Positions 1 to 20,500 of a stretch of DNA of 64,000 bases are shown one piece after another. Origin of the DNA: Gordionus sp. m RMFG-2023 (taxonomy: Eukaryota > Nematomorpha > Gordioida > Chordodea > Parachordodidae). Every line of letters begins with the position of its first letter. Within the stretch, counting starts at the first letter, position 1. The stretch covers positions 4,885,475-4,949,474 of the forward strand of contig NC_088775.1 in assembly GCF_954871325.1 (NCBI RefSeq), in the 5' to 3' direction. The notes beneath the pieces were generated by a model. It made no database searches. It worked only from the letters and a program-made list of their open reading frames with translations, and had not been told where the DNA came from. Both the position numbers and the translations under genes were made by a program.

Positions 1-57
1 ATTGACAGATAATCAACAAGCAGTCTTATGATTTTATGAGGACTTAATAGATTCTAA

Positions 58-5207
<5,150 letters not shown>

Positions 5208-5701
5208 TATAAGACTTACTTTTTTTTTTACAAATTTTTACTATCTTATATTCATTGCAAATTTTAATTTTCTTTTTTGTAAATTTAATCAATTCACCAT
5301 TAAGTAAAATGGTTCTTATAATAAAGTGATTTATATAAGTCAAAAAACAACAACTATAATAGAAAATAATGATTGTAGCCTGCATTTGCTTCAAATTTTC
5401 TATTATTATGTCAATAATTCCTTATTTCTATTAGGATCTTATAAGGGGCCTAGTTGTGGGTAAAGGTTAGTATGTACGAAATTTTTATAATCAGTTGAGA
5501 GCAGGGTTTAAAAAAATTTTCAAATGAGCATTTGAATTTTTGGCAAAATTTTTTAGCAAATATGTTTGAAAACATTGATATAATATTTATACCTTTGAAA
5601 TATTTGAGGTATAGATAACCCCGAGAATTAAATAGATATATAATATTCTTGTTAAAATTACCTCCCATTTAAACCTTTAAGAATCATATTAGGGCTAGAT
5701 A
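5208..5701 (+). other. PSMA5 3' flank with polyadenylation signal
   Basis: The stretch after the PSMA5 stop is AT-rich, with AATAAA at 5320-5325, a plausible poly(A) signal about 115 bases past the stop. A CAGGGTTTAA start at 5502, followed by TTTCAAATGAGCATTTGAA-like sequence, resembles one end of repeat family F (copy at 31090-31257). Its other end is not clear. Confidence 0.5.
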
Positions 5702-6218
5702 TAGTGTTTGCAACGGTCCGGTCCGGTCCGGTCTTTTTTTTCTAAAATGGGACCGGACCGATGGACCGTTAAGTCAAATGAGACCGGACCGTGGGACCGT
5801 CGGTCCGGTCCGGTCCAGGCGGTCCGGTCCCACCTAAAAAAATTTTTTTTATAAAGCTACAAAAGTTTTATTCTGCATTTAAATTTATTAAAAATGAATA
5901 GTTAAATTACCCTATTAATATTTCAATTATATCATCAATTCATTTTTATTATATTATACACAAATGCCTAATCAAAGAAGAATATAAAAAGTAAACTATG
6001 AATATTGAATTTAATGAAACGGAAGAATATAAAAAGTAAACGATGAATTAGATATTATATAGTGTTAGGCATTAAATAATCATATTTTATATGTTCATGT
6101 ACATACACATTAACTATAAAGCAATTTATAGTAAACTTTTATATTCTTTAATCGGTCTTCGGTCCGACCGGACCGGACCGTCGGTCCGACCGGTCGGACC
6201 GGACCGTTGCAAACACTA
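5702..6218. mobile_element. hAT-type MITE, family D (CCGGTCC arrays)
   Basis: The ends are inverted (TAGTGTTTGCAACGGTCC at the left, its complement ending GCAAACACTA at the right). The 8-bp duplication GCTAGATA flanks it exactly at 5694-5701 and 6219-6226. Both ends carry dense repeats of CGGTCCGGTCC, about 130 bp on the left and 60 bp on the right. The middle is AT-rich and codes nothing. An 8-bp duplication with TAGTG-type ends indicates mobilisation by a hAT transposase. Confidence 0.92.
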
Positions 6219-6226
6219 GCTAGATA

Positions 6227-8583
6227 GACCAATAAATTATTATACTTTATCATATACTTATTTATTGGCAGTATTAACAACTTAAAAATTTTCTAGAGAC
6301 CATCCACGGATAACTTAGTTCATGTTTAAAAGCTTAAAACGGTCAAAATATTGTAATGTTAAAAACTTTGAAAATAGTTAACCAAGTGCTCTTTCCATTC
6401 AATTTTTAACCTATGTATATGACTAAAATTAGTAAGATTGGTCTTTTTGTTGGCCTAAGATTATTCAAAGTGTGCAAATTCAATTGAACTTTAAATTATT
6501 ATAATTTTAGTATACATATAAATTATTAAAACTGAGGATAGTTTCTCGGAAATAACTAGTGCTGTCAACATTTCTATAAAAATCGAAAGCTTTTACGTTC
6601 GTTCTAAACTTTATGAATAAATTTTCTTTTTTTTTTACATAGTAAAAATGGCGTTTTTTATAAATATTCATTTTATTTAAGAGTTTTCTAAGGATCACAT
6701 ATTATATATTTTTTGGAAAGTGTGGGAGGGGATGGGATTGTGTATAGGTTTATTTTTAATAACATTGATATTTATGATAACTTTCAAATTTCTAAGAGGA
6801 TGACGTCCTCACCTTCCCTCTTGGCTTTGTTGATGGACAAACCAAATAATTACTATCAGCTAATCTGTGGTACCGCGCAAAAAAAATAACCAATAATCTG
6901 CTGCCCAAAATCTTTATATATATATATATATCTTAAATTTATTAAAATCTCAAACCTTATATTGACTTGTGCAATCAATTAGGAAATATGCCAAATTATC
7001 TTTTTAGAGTGCCTCTATTTTTGCTTGGAACTACTTACATAGGTGCCAGAATAATCGTCTATTAAAAATTTATTATTTTGAAATAATAAAATTGCGACAT
7101 CCTTTGCCAAGATCTAAGATATTGAACCAATTCTAAAATTTACGTTAAAATTTTTTTAATTATTCAGATGGGATGAGAGTGTAATCCATCGAAACGGTGT
7201 TTTAAATAGTTAAATAAGAAACATCAAATTCCCCTTATAGATTTGAGAGACAGATATGAAAATCAATGTCAATATCTTGATCCCTATTTTATGCCTGTTT
7301 GTGATCCGAATCAAATGCCATTAAATCTTCTGGGATTCGATTTAAAGAACAAGGCACAAATTAAAGGCATTAATTGGACGTAAAAGTTTTAGGTTAATTT
7401 ACCTTTATATTAACTCAATAATGTATGGTTCATTTTATAATAAAGATTCAAAAAACCACGATAAAATATATAATTATCTTTTTTTTTCTGTATTTTATTT
7501 AAAAAAAATATAACATTAGATTCATATTCCACCCTAAGACTTTGTTTTTTTTTCATCACATAATACAATAATAAATATAACATAATTGTTTTTTTAAATA
7601 GTAAATATATATTTATTATATTTTTCTTTTGACATAATTTAGATATATTTCTCTTCGATAAAGGGCAAACAAATATGATGTACATTTTGATTTTTTTTTG
7701 TAGGACACGTTTGCATTTTATTTTTCTCTCTTAGTTTTAGAAAATTTAAATATATAAAATATATCTATTAATAAATGTTATTTACAAAAAGAGAGAATCA
7801 ATTTTTTTGCTGGCGTGTGTGTCATTACTATGTTATATAGAATTGAGATTTGACAATCTTTCAATTTTCAAAACTCACGTGATAGGGAATCAAAAGAAAT
7901 ATTATAATTTACTAAAGTACCCTGTTAACTAGAACAACTATATATAACTCTAAAATCGAAAGCTGCTATTCATAAATCCTTTGGAGAATTAGAAAATTAG
8001 ACGTAAAAATATAAAAAAATATTATATAGACCAAATCGGCTTGGACTTTAAATAAAGTATCCTGGTTATATATATCTATTGACTTTAAGAATTACATAAA
8101 TTTTTAATAAATAAAGCCAATTTCATTTTCTGATAACCAGCCGAGGGCATACTTTATTAGAAACCTAATACTAGTTAGCAGCTTTAGAACTAAGCAAAAT
8201 GAACTATTCTCGAAACAGCTGTAATTTAATACAACTTTTAGGCTTACTCTTAGCAAATGTTTTATATCTCTGTGTCTGATACTTTTAGTAGCTAAGCTAG
8301 TTATTAAAAACAAATATTTATGAGACAAATCAAATTTTTTTACCCTTGTTTGAATGATGTTGAAATTGAACGATCAAATTGTAACATTAACGAAATTTTT
8401 AAATTATAACATTTATAAAAGCTAAAATTTAATATTAAATTTTTTTTAACAAAATAATAATTATACAAATTGAATATTCCTTAATTGGAGAGAGATTAAT
8501 TTTTTTTGGTAACCTAATCTGACAGGATAGGGGGAAAAAGTTATAAATACTGTAAACATGATTTATATTCGACATTTTTATAT
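6227..8583. other. AT-rich spacer between PSMA5 and the GPCR gene
   Basis: No convincing gene is seen on either strand. A short (TA)n tract lies at about 6913-6930. A TTTATT at 8153-8158 is AATAAA on the minus strand, about 430 bases past the GPCR stop, and may be its poly(A) signal. The rest shows only A/T runs. Confidence 0.5.
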
Positions 8584-11500
8584 TTACCGAGGCAATTGTA
8601 TTTGGCAACTTTTTCGACGCTTTTTCTTGCGGTTAGAAAACATGTTCAAAAAGGAGGCCTTAAAATCTTTAACGAAGTAACAATATATGTAGAAGTTTAG
8701 AACATAATTTAGGGCCTCTAAGCAATTCGTGACGAGAAAAATAATTTCTAAGGGGTATGACATTTTTCTATTTTCGGCGGTATCGAATATAGTTATGATT
8801 GCCTGCGGGCCCGTGCATATCAAGTGCTGTAGCACAGTTATAATAAGCATCAAGGTGAGATTACATTCGTCCCTGGCGTATCTTTTATGTTTTTCGACGA
8901 GATCCTCTGACATCGTCAAACTACCATCTCTTATATATTGGCTTTTAATGCTAAGCGATAAGGATGGCCTGTATTTGATGAGGGGATTGATAAATTTTCT
9001 AAACGAGTTACTTCTTCTCTTGTTGATGTTATCATACGTATTAGTTAGGCTAATAGATTCATGATTGAATTGCAAGTTTTTTGGAGGGCTATTGTTACTG
9101 GTTAGATTTGCTTTGGCATTATTAATCGATAATAAAGGAACGGCAGCATAGTTTAAAGATTCGTCGGCATCTTCTTTTGGAACATTTTTTCTAGGTCTTG
9201 TATCGGGCACTATGATTTTGATGTCATTTGTATTAGTTTCAAAGATAGGGTTTAATCTTCGGGCGCCCATAGTAGAGTTACCAGTATCTTGAGTTATGGA
9301 CTCTTTATTGGTTGGCTCCTGGAAGGATCCTTTCCTAGTATTTTGTTTTAGGATTTTGTTATCCTCACTATAATCGCATAAATCGGTAATAGAAGTGTGT
9401 TGTTTATTGCTACTCGTTGGTGACGATCTTTCGTCGAAATTAAATGTGTTAAGTTTATCGGTGTTCTTATCCTTCTTGGCTATTATAGGAGGTGTAGTCG
9501 CTCGCGCCAACCCGTTTACCCTCCTAATCGATGTAGGATACATAACGATACTATTACTTTTATGTTTACGTCTTCTATTAAAGTTACTATCAGACGGAGA
9601 AATTTTTAGCTTATTATTAGCATCCGACAAAATTTCGTCTTTATTTATAGTTCGGGGGGTCAAAAAGGCCAATGTTTTTCTCCTCAGTTTGCTGGCTCTT
9701 CGATTCAATCTACTTTCGCCAAATTGCTCAGAAACATTAAGATCCGTGGTAGTCGGGCCTCCCGTACCCTGTGACGTTATTATCATGGAATACTTTTTTC
9801 TCATAATGTCTTTTTTGTACTTGTGAATGATGCACGAATTAAGGAAGAATAACAGGATAAGAGGGATCCAAGTTAAAAATATTTCGCGCCACCATTTGTA
9901 AATCACGTAAATCCTCGATGAATGGTATTCTTTGTTAACGATAAAATTATAACAAGTAGGCTTTACCAGCTGGCCGACCCGTCTTTTAATCGGGTGCCCG
10001 TCTACGGGTTCACGGAAACCGCCCTCGTTAGCCAGGAAAATATTCGTTTTACCGGAATCTATGATAGATCTTTTAGAAGGGTAGTCAAAATATTGATTAT
10101 CTCGTGGCATACGTGGATTTCCGAACCATAATACTTTGTCTTCGAGAACCAGGGATTTCAATTTTTGCCCGTATTTATGCTTGTTAACTTTATCGTACAT
10201 CGAATATTCTGGGTCAAAATTTGAACAATTGGTGCCGGATATATCAAATTTTTTGATCCTAGGAATCATCAAGCTGAAAGCCAGGAAAAAGCATATTCCT
10301 ACTATAAGCTTGGTGTAAAATCTGGAGGACGCTTGGAGTTTGGTTATTGCCGCATACCTAAGTTGGATAATGATGTTTTAAAATGATTTATTATTTTGTT
10401 GGTATATATTCTAAAAATAATAACTCCTAAGAGGGAAACCCTTATCATGATATTAAATTTATATATATTTAATATATAATTTTAAATAAACCCTAATCCT
10501 ATATAGGGTTATTTATACATATAAATCCACTTCGGGAATCTCAAATAATGTCTATAGAAGTTTCATAACATTCTTTTTCTTAGATGAAAAAGAAAGGGAA
10601 TATCTTTGAAATCGTATCTAATTTTGATTAATTTGCTCGTTTAGATATAAATAGTATTGCTAATCGGCTCGTTTTGAGCCGATTTTTAAAACGGCTAACT
10701 CAATATTTTAGCCAGAAAAATATTGCCTAAGCCTCAAGATTTCGATAATATATGTATAGATATTTGTTCCTTCTATGAGCAAAATCTTCAGGATTGAGCA
10801 ATAATTTTCTGGATGAAGTAGTAAGTTAGCCGTTCTTATAAATCGGCTCAATTTTATATGCATATTCGTACGAATAACAAAATTTATTTGTACTTGATTC
10901 GAGATATTCGAATAATTCAAAATATTATAATTATGACATGTAATAATACCTAGACTGACGATGCATTTATTAAAAGTGTACATCAATGAAAAACAGCTGG
11001 GGACGCCATTTTGATTACCCATATCATTATTAAAAATTTTAAACGAGTAGCCAATTTATTCCCATGTCTGACGTAAACTTCATTAGAGATAATAAGGAAG
11101 CAAGTTATCAATTTAATAGATTTTAGAATAATTACTTTATGGGTTACCAAAATGGCGGGTCCAGCTGATTTGCATTCAACACGCTTATGAATGCGTTATT
11201 ACGAATGCATCGTCAGTTTAGATATTATTATATGTCATTGACCTCGATACGAAAATATATTGACCACAAAAACTTTGAACAGAAAATAAAATCATATTAT
11301 ATTAATCCAATGATAAAGAACACGAGAGAAAGATTATAGTGCCTATTAATTCATTTTTCATTCCAAAAACAATTATTAAGGCAAAGAATTTTTCTTTATT
11401 GTTTTTTTTCTTCTCTTTATAAGACCTGAGATTTATGATAAACATATTGGATGTAAACTGAAAAAAATAGCCCTTCACAAGCTATTGTATAACTTATTAA

Positions 11501-14500
11501 TATAATTTTTAGCCGGCTAAAAAGAATTGGCTAAGCCATATTTTTATCCTAAAACTATCACTTTGACCTTAGGGGTTTTTTTTCTTCTTAAAAAGATAGC
11601 AGCTCAAATTTGGAAGAAACAAATATAAATTAAAACGCCTTAACATTACGAATTTTCTCCGGCAAGGTGCTTGAAGATTAAGCAGAATTAGACAACATTT
11701 AGCCATTACCAAACTATACTTATTACAGTCATATCACCCATTAGATTGATAGGGTTATCAGTTATTTTAAAAAAACCATTAATTATTCGGAATAATTTAA
11801 ATATCAAATTATTCGAATAATAAGGTTATAATGAAACTCTATTTGTCGAATAAACGAATTTTATAAATTATTTGTCGAATATTTGTTCGCATTCGATACT
11901 GTTCAATTCGATGAAAAGCGAATCTAGCATATTAGATTCATTTTTGAATAGGCTTATTGGCGATCACTTATCAGTATGCTCGTATAAGATAAAACTAAAC
12001 ATTTTATCCAGAAAAGATATTTTGCAAGCTCGTTCGCTTAGAGATGGCGCAAACTATTGGATATCTATTAACGAAATCTTGAGGCTTAGGCAATATTTTT
12101 CTGGGTAAATATATATATTTAAGCCATTTAACACTAACACTACGTTGTATAATCATTTATAAGAAAAAACGAAAAGCACAGAAAACTCTATTTTGGAAGC
12201 ATCGTACAGGTGTCGTTCATTATCATGAGTAAAATTTACGAAAGGCTTAAGAATATTATGTCGTAATATAATATAACTTTCATCAAAAAGAAAAAAACTT
12301 CGTAAATATATTTATAAATAAATAACATTTTAAGTTAATATTTTGCATTCCTGCTCATATTAATAAAGGATATTAGATTCCTTCATCTTTAAAATATACC
12401 TTTTTGCTAATATAAGTTATATATATAACATAAAAATATTTATGAATGCCTATTTTTAAGAATAACGTGCTATCTAGTCTTGTTAGATGGCTCGTTTTGA
12501 GCAGATTTTTAAAAACGTCTAACTCAATATTTCATCCAGAATAATTTTACGCAAGCCTGAAGATTTTGTTTGTAGACGGAACAAAGGTTTGGACATCTAT
12601 TAACGAAATCTCGAGGCTTATGCCATAATCTATCCTATTGATAGTATCTTTGATTAAAATCAAATACGAAAATGAGAAAAGAGACTACCCCAACCCCCCT
12701 CCTATCTATCATTAAAAAAAAGGAGGCTATTATTTAGATTTTACTCGATCGTACCTATGCGGATAATGGAGGGCTACGTACCGGTCCAAACTCAGTGCGC
12801 ATGTCAGTAGGGCGCTGAATTTCATGAAGGTGTTAACCAAAAATAAGGTAAATCTCACGAGGAAAAAATTCCAGCCGTAAGTCATGCCGAAAGACCAACG
12901 ATGATGAATCGCGAGTAAGTGCACAACGGGCCACGGTATCATAGTGAGACAGGCGACTAAATCGGAGAAAGCCAAAAATCCGATATACCTATTTTTACAA
13001 AAACAAATAATAAATAAATATAAAGATTCAATATTATTCATTCATTCATTTGGCAGGTTTGTCTATATACATGACCCCGTCCTGAAATACGAGATTTTTT
13101 TTAGCAAAAAAATTAGATAAATATGAAGTCGATTTCTAAATTTAATTTATTATTTATAAAAACAAAAGGATCGTTAAATAGAAGTCATGTTGAGGGTAGA
13201 GATCTTCAAAAATAGGCTCGGCCCGTCGGGTTCGGGCTGGGTCGGGCCTAATATTTTTAAAAAAGATCGGGCCGGGTCGGGTCGGGCCCTTGAAATTTTT
13301 TTAAATATATCTAAATTTATCAATTTTAATGTTGAATTTTTTTTATGTAAAATAAAAATATTTGATTTTATTTATAAATCTAGACACCATATAACATATA
13401 TCGTTTATTTTGAGTAATTATAAAAATTAATTTCTATATTTAAATAAATTCGGGTTCGGGCCGTGCCGGTAAAATTTTTTAAAAAAATTTTGGGCCGGAC
13501 CGTGTTTAAAAAGTTAGACCCGATGCAGATCAGATCACTAGTTGAAGGTATGACCGAAAACGATTCTAACGCCAATTTTTCAACTAAACGCGTGTGTTAT
13601 AATAAAATTGGCCTATTGAATATCTTTTTTTAGTCTGAAGACAACATCGACACATCATGAAGGGCGGACCGTTTTTAAGATCAATTTTCAAGGACTGAGA
13701 TTGAACGAGACCGATGACCGAAAGGACTTTTCCCATTCACTACCCCCCCCCCCCCCCCCTTACTTCCCATATATAGAAGAACATAATTTTTGCGAGGTAA
13801 AATTAGTGCTGTGAGACCTGCTTCAAAAAAAAAGGAAACGCGTTACTCGTAATGCTTGGAAAAAGTAAGGCTACTAATGACATAAATAATACATAGACTG
13901 ACGATGCATTCATTAAAAGTGTACATCAATGAAAACAGCTGGGGACGCCATTTTGATTACTCATATAATTAATTAAACATTTTAAAAAAGAGGCCAATTT
14001 ATTCCTATGCCTGACGCATGATCTAGTCCGTATCCGTATCCTTACTATACGGGTTACCAAAATGGCGGGTCCAGCTGATTTACATTCAACGACGCTTTCA
14101 TTAAATGTCATTACTCATTACTTAAAAAGAAAATACTAAATATTATTAAAAAAATTCTTTTTATTTATTTTTTTTCCCCCATACATTAAAATAAAAATTA
14201 AATTATATAAAAAAAAAATAATATATTTTATAAAGATAAAGATTTTTTTTTTTTGTAATAATTTTTATTTTATTTTTAAACAATTGACTTTAAAAATTTT
14301 GATCAGATAAACACTAGCGTTTAAACTATATTATTTAATAAATAAAAATTTTAATTGGGGGGGGGGGGAATTTAAAATGATCTTAAATTTTCAAAAAAAA
14401 ATCTCAAATCATCTTAACAAGAATTTCCATTCAGATCTCTCTTTGAAATTTTTGTTTTTTTTTATACCTGTGCCTTTAATTTTTATTTATTTGTAAAATA

Positions 14501-17500
14501 AAATGATTCGTATTGGGGGTCAGGGTATGGTTAAATCATTTTTTCACCTGAAGAAATAGGTAGAGAGACCGGGGTTGGTTGGAACACTTTTGGTTTAAAC
14601 TGAAAATAATATTAAACTAATCTGGATAAATTAAAACTTCTTATCAATTCCTCAAAGTATAGGCTATTTAGGATAGTTAATGTATTTTCCCAACCTTGCT
14701 GTACTCTGGGTCATGTTGTTAAACGGCTAACTCAATATTTTAGCCAGAAAAATATTGCCTAAGCCTCTAGATTTCGCTATTAGATTTCCAAACCTTTTGC
14801 TCCTTCTACAATCTAAATCTTTAGGCTTGCGTAGTATCATTCTAGATGAAATATTGAGTTAACCGTTTTCAAAAACCGGCTCAAAAGGAGCCGTTTAACA
14901 ACACCAAATCTGGGTTGGTTGGTTCAACAATAGGTAGTAGTTTAAAGAAATGAGGGCCTAAATATAAAATATAATTAAGTAAATGAAGTTTAAAAAAATT
15001 TAAAAAAAATTTAGGTATTTTTATAAGAAAAATTTGAATAAAATATTAAATTAAAGTTTAGTACATTAAAAATTAATATTTTTAGATTTGATAGATATTT
15101 ATTGAAAATTATTTACAAATTTTCATTTCCTTCCCTTACAAAAATCGAAAATCCAAATCCATCATTACATTTATTTATTTTTATTTTTTGTCAAAAAAAT
15201 AAAGTTTCCTTCAAGTGGCCCCCAACCAATGACATACAATAATACCTAGACTGACGACGCATGCAAATCAGCTGGACCCGCCATTTTGGTAACTCATATA
15301 TTCTCATGTTAAAAAAACTACTATTAAATAGATAACTTGCTTCCTTATTATCTCGATGATCAGGCAACTCTTTAATGAAGTTTGCGTAAGACATAGGAAT
15401 AACATGGCCTCTCGTTTAAAAATTTTTAATAATGAATATTGGCATTCAAAATGGCGTCCCCAGCTGTTTTTCATTGATGTACACTTTTAAATGAATGCAT
15501 CGACAGTCTAGGTATCATTATATGTCATTGGACCCAACCCACTTCAATTTCCGAGCTTAAATTATATTTATTTTTTTTCCATAATAAATAGATAAACGCT
15601 TCAAAATTAATAATAATCGATAAATTACGAAATGAAGAGGAAAGGAGAGGGATTTAAAAATTAATTTTTCGCAAATAATTTAATAAATTATTTGTATTCC
15701 CCCCAATTAATTAAAAAAAAATATTTAAAATTATGATAACTCAATTATTAATCATAAAACATAAAAATAATATTTTTATTTTAAAAAAACATTATATTAT
15801 TATACTAAGTTAAATTATTAAATTTTTTGTATTAATTAGCACGCAATACAAACAAAAAAATGTGTAATTTTTTTATTACTTCAAATTATAACTTCTATAA
15901 AAAATTGTTTAAAATATGTATTGATTAATTATCATACTTGCTAAAGTGGAAAGGGGATTCCATTAAAAAAAAAAAAGTAAAACCTGACTAGTAGGCTAAG
16001 CTGGGGAGTTATTGATTGGGAAGATTAAAATTTAATATCGATTTGGAAAATATAATAAATTTATCGATTTAGGGATTAAAGGAATGCAAGGGTGCTGGCT
16101 ATATTCTATATAATACTATAAATTAATTTTGTCAATTTGTTCGAATCCTTTCCTCCGACCACGACTAAAAGTCTTTAGTCTATTAATCCTAAAACTCGAG
16201 CGACTAGTCGTTTTAGTCGACTAAATTATTTGTTTTAGTCGACTAAATTTAGTCTTAAACAACATTACTTAATAAATTATTTGATATTAAATAAGAGTTT
16301 TTAAGGGGATTTTTTTTTATTTTTTGGTAAAGCAATTTAAAAATGTATCGATATTTAATTAAAAAGGCATATTTATTATACATGTGATTATCAATAATTT
16401 AATATTAAATATTTCATTATTTCCCCTAAATATAAAATTCCAAATTTATAAATTTCAATTCGATTTTAAAAAAGAAAAGGAAAGAAAAGAAAGAAAGATG
16501 ATACTATAAATTTAAATAATATAAATCTGTTTATAAACAGGAAATTTAATCCTTGGGAGTGTAAATGATACCGATTCAGGGGTAGAAAAGTGATATCTGA
16601 TATATCGAAGTTACATAAATAGTATTATCATCTTACCCAGTAAACTTACGAATTTCGTTACTTATATAAAAAAGTATAACAGCTGGTGTCGGCAAAATAA
16701 AACCGGGTTAATATAAAAAAAACCTAGTGGGTAAATATGTCATTTTATTGTTTAAAAATTTAACGGTTATAACCGTGTTTTCGAAACCTTCAATTTTTTT
16801 TGAGTTTTTTGCTATTATAAATTTTTTTAAATTTTTTATGAACTTTGAAATGTAATATAATTTATATTAGATTTTCCATATATTTTTTTTAAAATATAAA
16901 TTATGAGTGACTCAAAGGTTAACAGCAAAATTGTGTACAATTCATAAGATAGGTATTCCAAACATGATGGTATATATTTCCGGTAAAAAGGCGCTTAAAA
17001 TATTATAACACATTGCCGGGAAAGAAACACGTTAATTTTAACATATATTTACATTTATAATTTCACCCCTACTACGCGACACTATAATATAAATGAGGTC
17101 TGGAAAGCAATGCAAGACTAACCGTGAAAGAAACGGAAAAACCGGGTATTCGTTTTGAATCAAAACCCGGAATTAGAATTGAAGATTTAAAAAATAATTT
17201 AATTTCAAATTTTAAAAAAATAAAATAAAAACAGAACAGGAAGTAAGCACTTATTTACAGGAAATAGTTAAGTATTTTATAAAAAAATTAGGAATATTTT
17301 AAAATATTTCATTTTATTTATTTGATTTCGAAATTTTGATAATTTGTTTTTTTTTATATAAATAAAAATTACTTTTAAAATAAAATAGGGATTAATAAAA
17401 TATCGATTTAACAGACGATTTTGAAAGGGTAATTAATTCTATATCCTCTCCTCCTCGTGTGTAATTATATATTCATGTTTTTTAATCTAATTTTTTATTT

Positions 17501-20500
17501 CGTTATCTTCTCTCTCTCTCTTCTCTTCTCTTCTCTTCTCTTCTCTTCTCTTCTCTTCTCTTCTCTCTCTCTCTTCTCTTCTCTTCTCTTCTCTTCTCTT
17601 CTCTTCTTCTTCTCTTCTCTTCTCTTCTCTTCTCTTCTCTTCTCTTCTCTTCTTCTTCTTCTTCTCTTCTTCTCTCTCTTCTCTTCTCTTCTCTTCTCTT
17701 CTCTTCTCCTCTTCTCTTCTCTTCTCTCTCTCTCTTCTCTTCTTCTTCTTCTTCTCTTCTTCTTCTCTTCTCTTCTCTTCTCTTCTCTTCTCTTCTCCTC
17801 TTCTCTTCTCTTCTCTTCTCTTCTCTTGGTGACGTATATCATTTTAAAAAGAACTAGCTTACATCAAGCATGTTGGAACCGATTAACCGAGTCGAACCCG
17901 GATTTTTTAAAAACCGAGACCGAATCACATTTTATTGAAACCGGGTTCAAAACGTGTTCAATGTTTTTTATATGTACAATGGTTATATTTGTGTTCCCAA
18001 AAAGGAACCATAATTACATATAATTTCAATTTTGTGCCTAATATAAAAATTGAGTGAGATTTTAGGATTTATTAAATTTTTTTAGGCCATTTTGTTACGC
18101 AAGGTTTGATTGTTGGACATCATATCCATTCTTAGCATTGTCAATTATAAATTTATCTATCATTTCAGATGTATAAACCCTCACCTTATTGTTATAAATG
18201 AAGAAGGACACAGTTGACCCTTTAAAGTTAAATGTAAATTAAATCAAACACATTCTAAATGACATTTTTCAGTATTTTAATCTATTCGTGACATAATATT
18301 TGGATAAAATTAAAATGCAAGGTACTTGGGTTTTATTAAATATAAATAATATTGATCAATGATGTAATTTTGTCAATCACCTCTTCCCGCCGCGTGTTAG
18401 AGGGCCATTTAATACGGGTGGGGTAAGTTGATAGGTATTTAGTCTTTATTTTGTTGTATACTATATTACCTTCCCATAACCCGGATCTCATGCATTTTTT
18501 AAAAACTTAACCTGACCTCGTGGACGAGGTTATTTCCGGAAAAATATTGGTCCTATCGGGAATAAAGATCAACAAGTGATTTACTTCTCCTAAAGAATTA
18601 ACATGTATTAAAATTCACCTATCCAAAAGTTGTTGTTTTTTGGCACATAGCTTTTATGAGAAAGTAAATCCTCTTCATATGTATCCTTTTTTTAAAAAAA
18701 AAGGGGGAGGGGGATAAGATAAAAAATTCTTATTTAAAATATATCAGGTGCAATGACATACATAATACCTAGACTGACGATTCATTCGTTAAAAGTGTAC
18801 ATCAATGCAAATCAGCTGTGGACGCCATCTTGGTTACAGTAATTATTAATTAAAATTTTAAATAACATCAATCTGGATCATAAAATTAGGATAATATATA
18901 TTTGTTGTTTTAATTTTAAAAAAATTGGAAAATACATAGTAGTTTTTAACTTGAAAAATGGCGGGTCCAGCTGATTTGCTTTTAACGACGCTTATAAATG
19001 CATTTTAATAATTGAATCGTCAGTCTAGGTATTATATATGGTATTAAATCCCACAATCATATACACCTTTTTTAAAAATATATATTTTTAGTCATTTCTT
19101 TCTTTTTCTTTCTTGGACGGTAAAACCTTTTCAAAACTATTTTAAAATATATCGCATATATTTTCAAAACATTTTATTTTTTTTAGAAAATTTGTCCATA
19201 TATATATATATATTTTTTTTAAAAAAAAAAAATAAATGAATTCTTTTTTGAGTCCATTGCAATTATTACATTGAATTTTTATTTTTATCTTTCTCAAAAT
19301 TTTGAAAAGCCGATTCGCAAAAAAAAAGAAGAAATAATATAATGCGTGCGAAGCGAAATACAATTAAATAAAGGGGGGGGGGGAAATTAAAATAAATATT
19401 TTTATGTAATATTATATATCAGTTATAAATGGCAAGGCCATCTAAAAATGATGCTGGGTGTATTAGCCAGAAAAATAATGTCTAAGCCTAGAGATTTTGT
19501 TAATAGATGTTCAAACCTTTGGGTCACCTATGAGCGAAATCGTAAGGCATGCATAATATTTTTCCTGATAAAATATTAAGCTAGCCGTTTTTAAAAATCG
19601 GCTCAAAATGAGCAGTTTAACAAAACTAATACGTAGAAGTCCTTCAAGTAGTTCCGAAGCCCGGCGGGGGCAGAAAATTTTTTAAAAATAAACCGGGGAG
19701 GGGATGGATCCTCTAATGAAATTAAAGATTCGGGGCTAGCCAGTCCGGGGTTTAAAAATTTTTGATTATTTTGGACTAGGATATGGCCAAAAAAAATATG
19801 AATTTGCCGGGCTCTGCTATATAGTATATAATAGGCGTAGCCAAGGTTTTCCTAGTGGAGATTTTGGGTCCTGACTTTGATTTAGTTAATTAAAAAAATT
19901 TTTTTAGGTTCGATCGAAAACTTTTATCTTTTAAAGGCCTCTAGTAGAGGGGAGGCATTTTCTGGTCCCCTTGCTATGACTATCTATTTAATTTTATTTA
20001 GTCTTATTCTTAGACTATGTCTCAATGCAAGCTTGAAAATTCGTAATTAGCGGGAATTAGTGGAGAAGTACAAAATTCGCTACGAAATTCATGCTAACTG
20101 TGTATTCAGGATAAGAGTGATAGCTGTAAAAAGGGAGTATTTATTTATAGAAAGAGGATTTTTCGAAATAAGATTTTATTCCTTATTTAGGAGTTTAATT
20201 AAATAATTAATCATTGATAATTAGGCTTCTTATAGTCTTATAATAATATTTATAACGGATTATATAAGTGGATAGGCTTAATAATAATAATATATATACA
20301 TTATTGAATATAAAAAATAGATTAGATCAACTAATCTTCAAATTTTAAAAGGGAATTAATCTGACATCCTTATTTTTTTTTATATTCAAGATTAATTTTA
20401 AAGTGCATAAAGATTGTGTATCGGCAAAACCCTTCTCATTTCAAGATATAATTTTAGTAAAAAAAATATGCATCTATATCAGAGTTGTTAAAGGATCTAG

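Noticed and set aside
8729-10318. Plus-strand open frames (8729-9064, 9395-9826, 9922-10131, 10136-10318)
   Set aside because: They lie antisense to exon 3 of the GPCR, which explains the open sequence; no independent motif.
10708-12108. Two predicted peptides (10708-11022 minus, 11872-12108 plus) sharing the ending EILRLRQYFSG
   Set aside because: The shared ending is the translation of the family A MITE arm present at both places, not a protein family.
17457-18023. Long open frames on both strands (Ser/Leu/Phe-rich and Arg/Glu/Lys-rich)
   Set aside because: They are direct translations of the (TTCTC)n tract and have no other coding signal.
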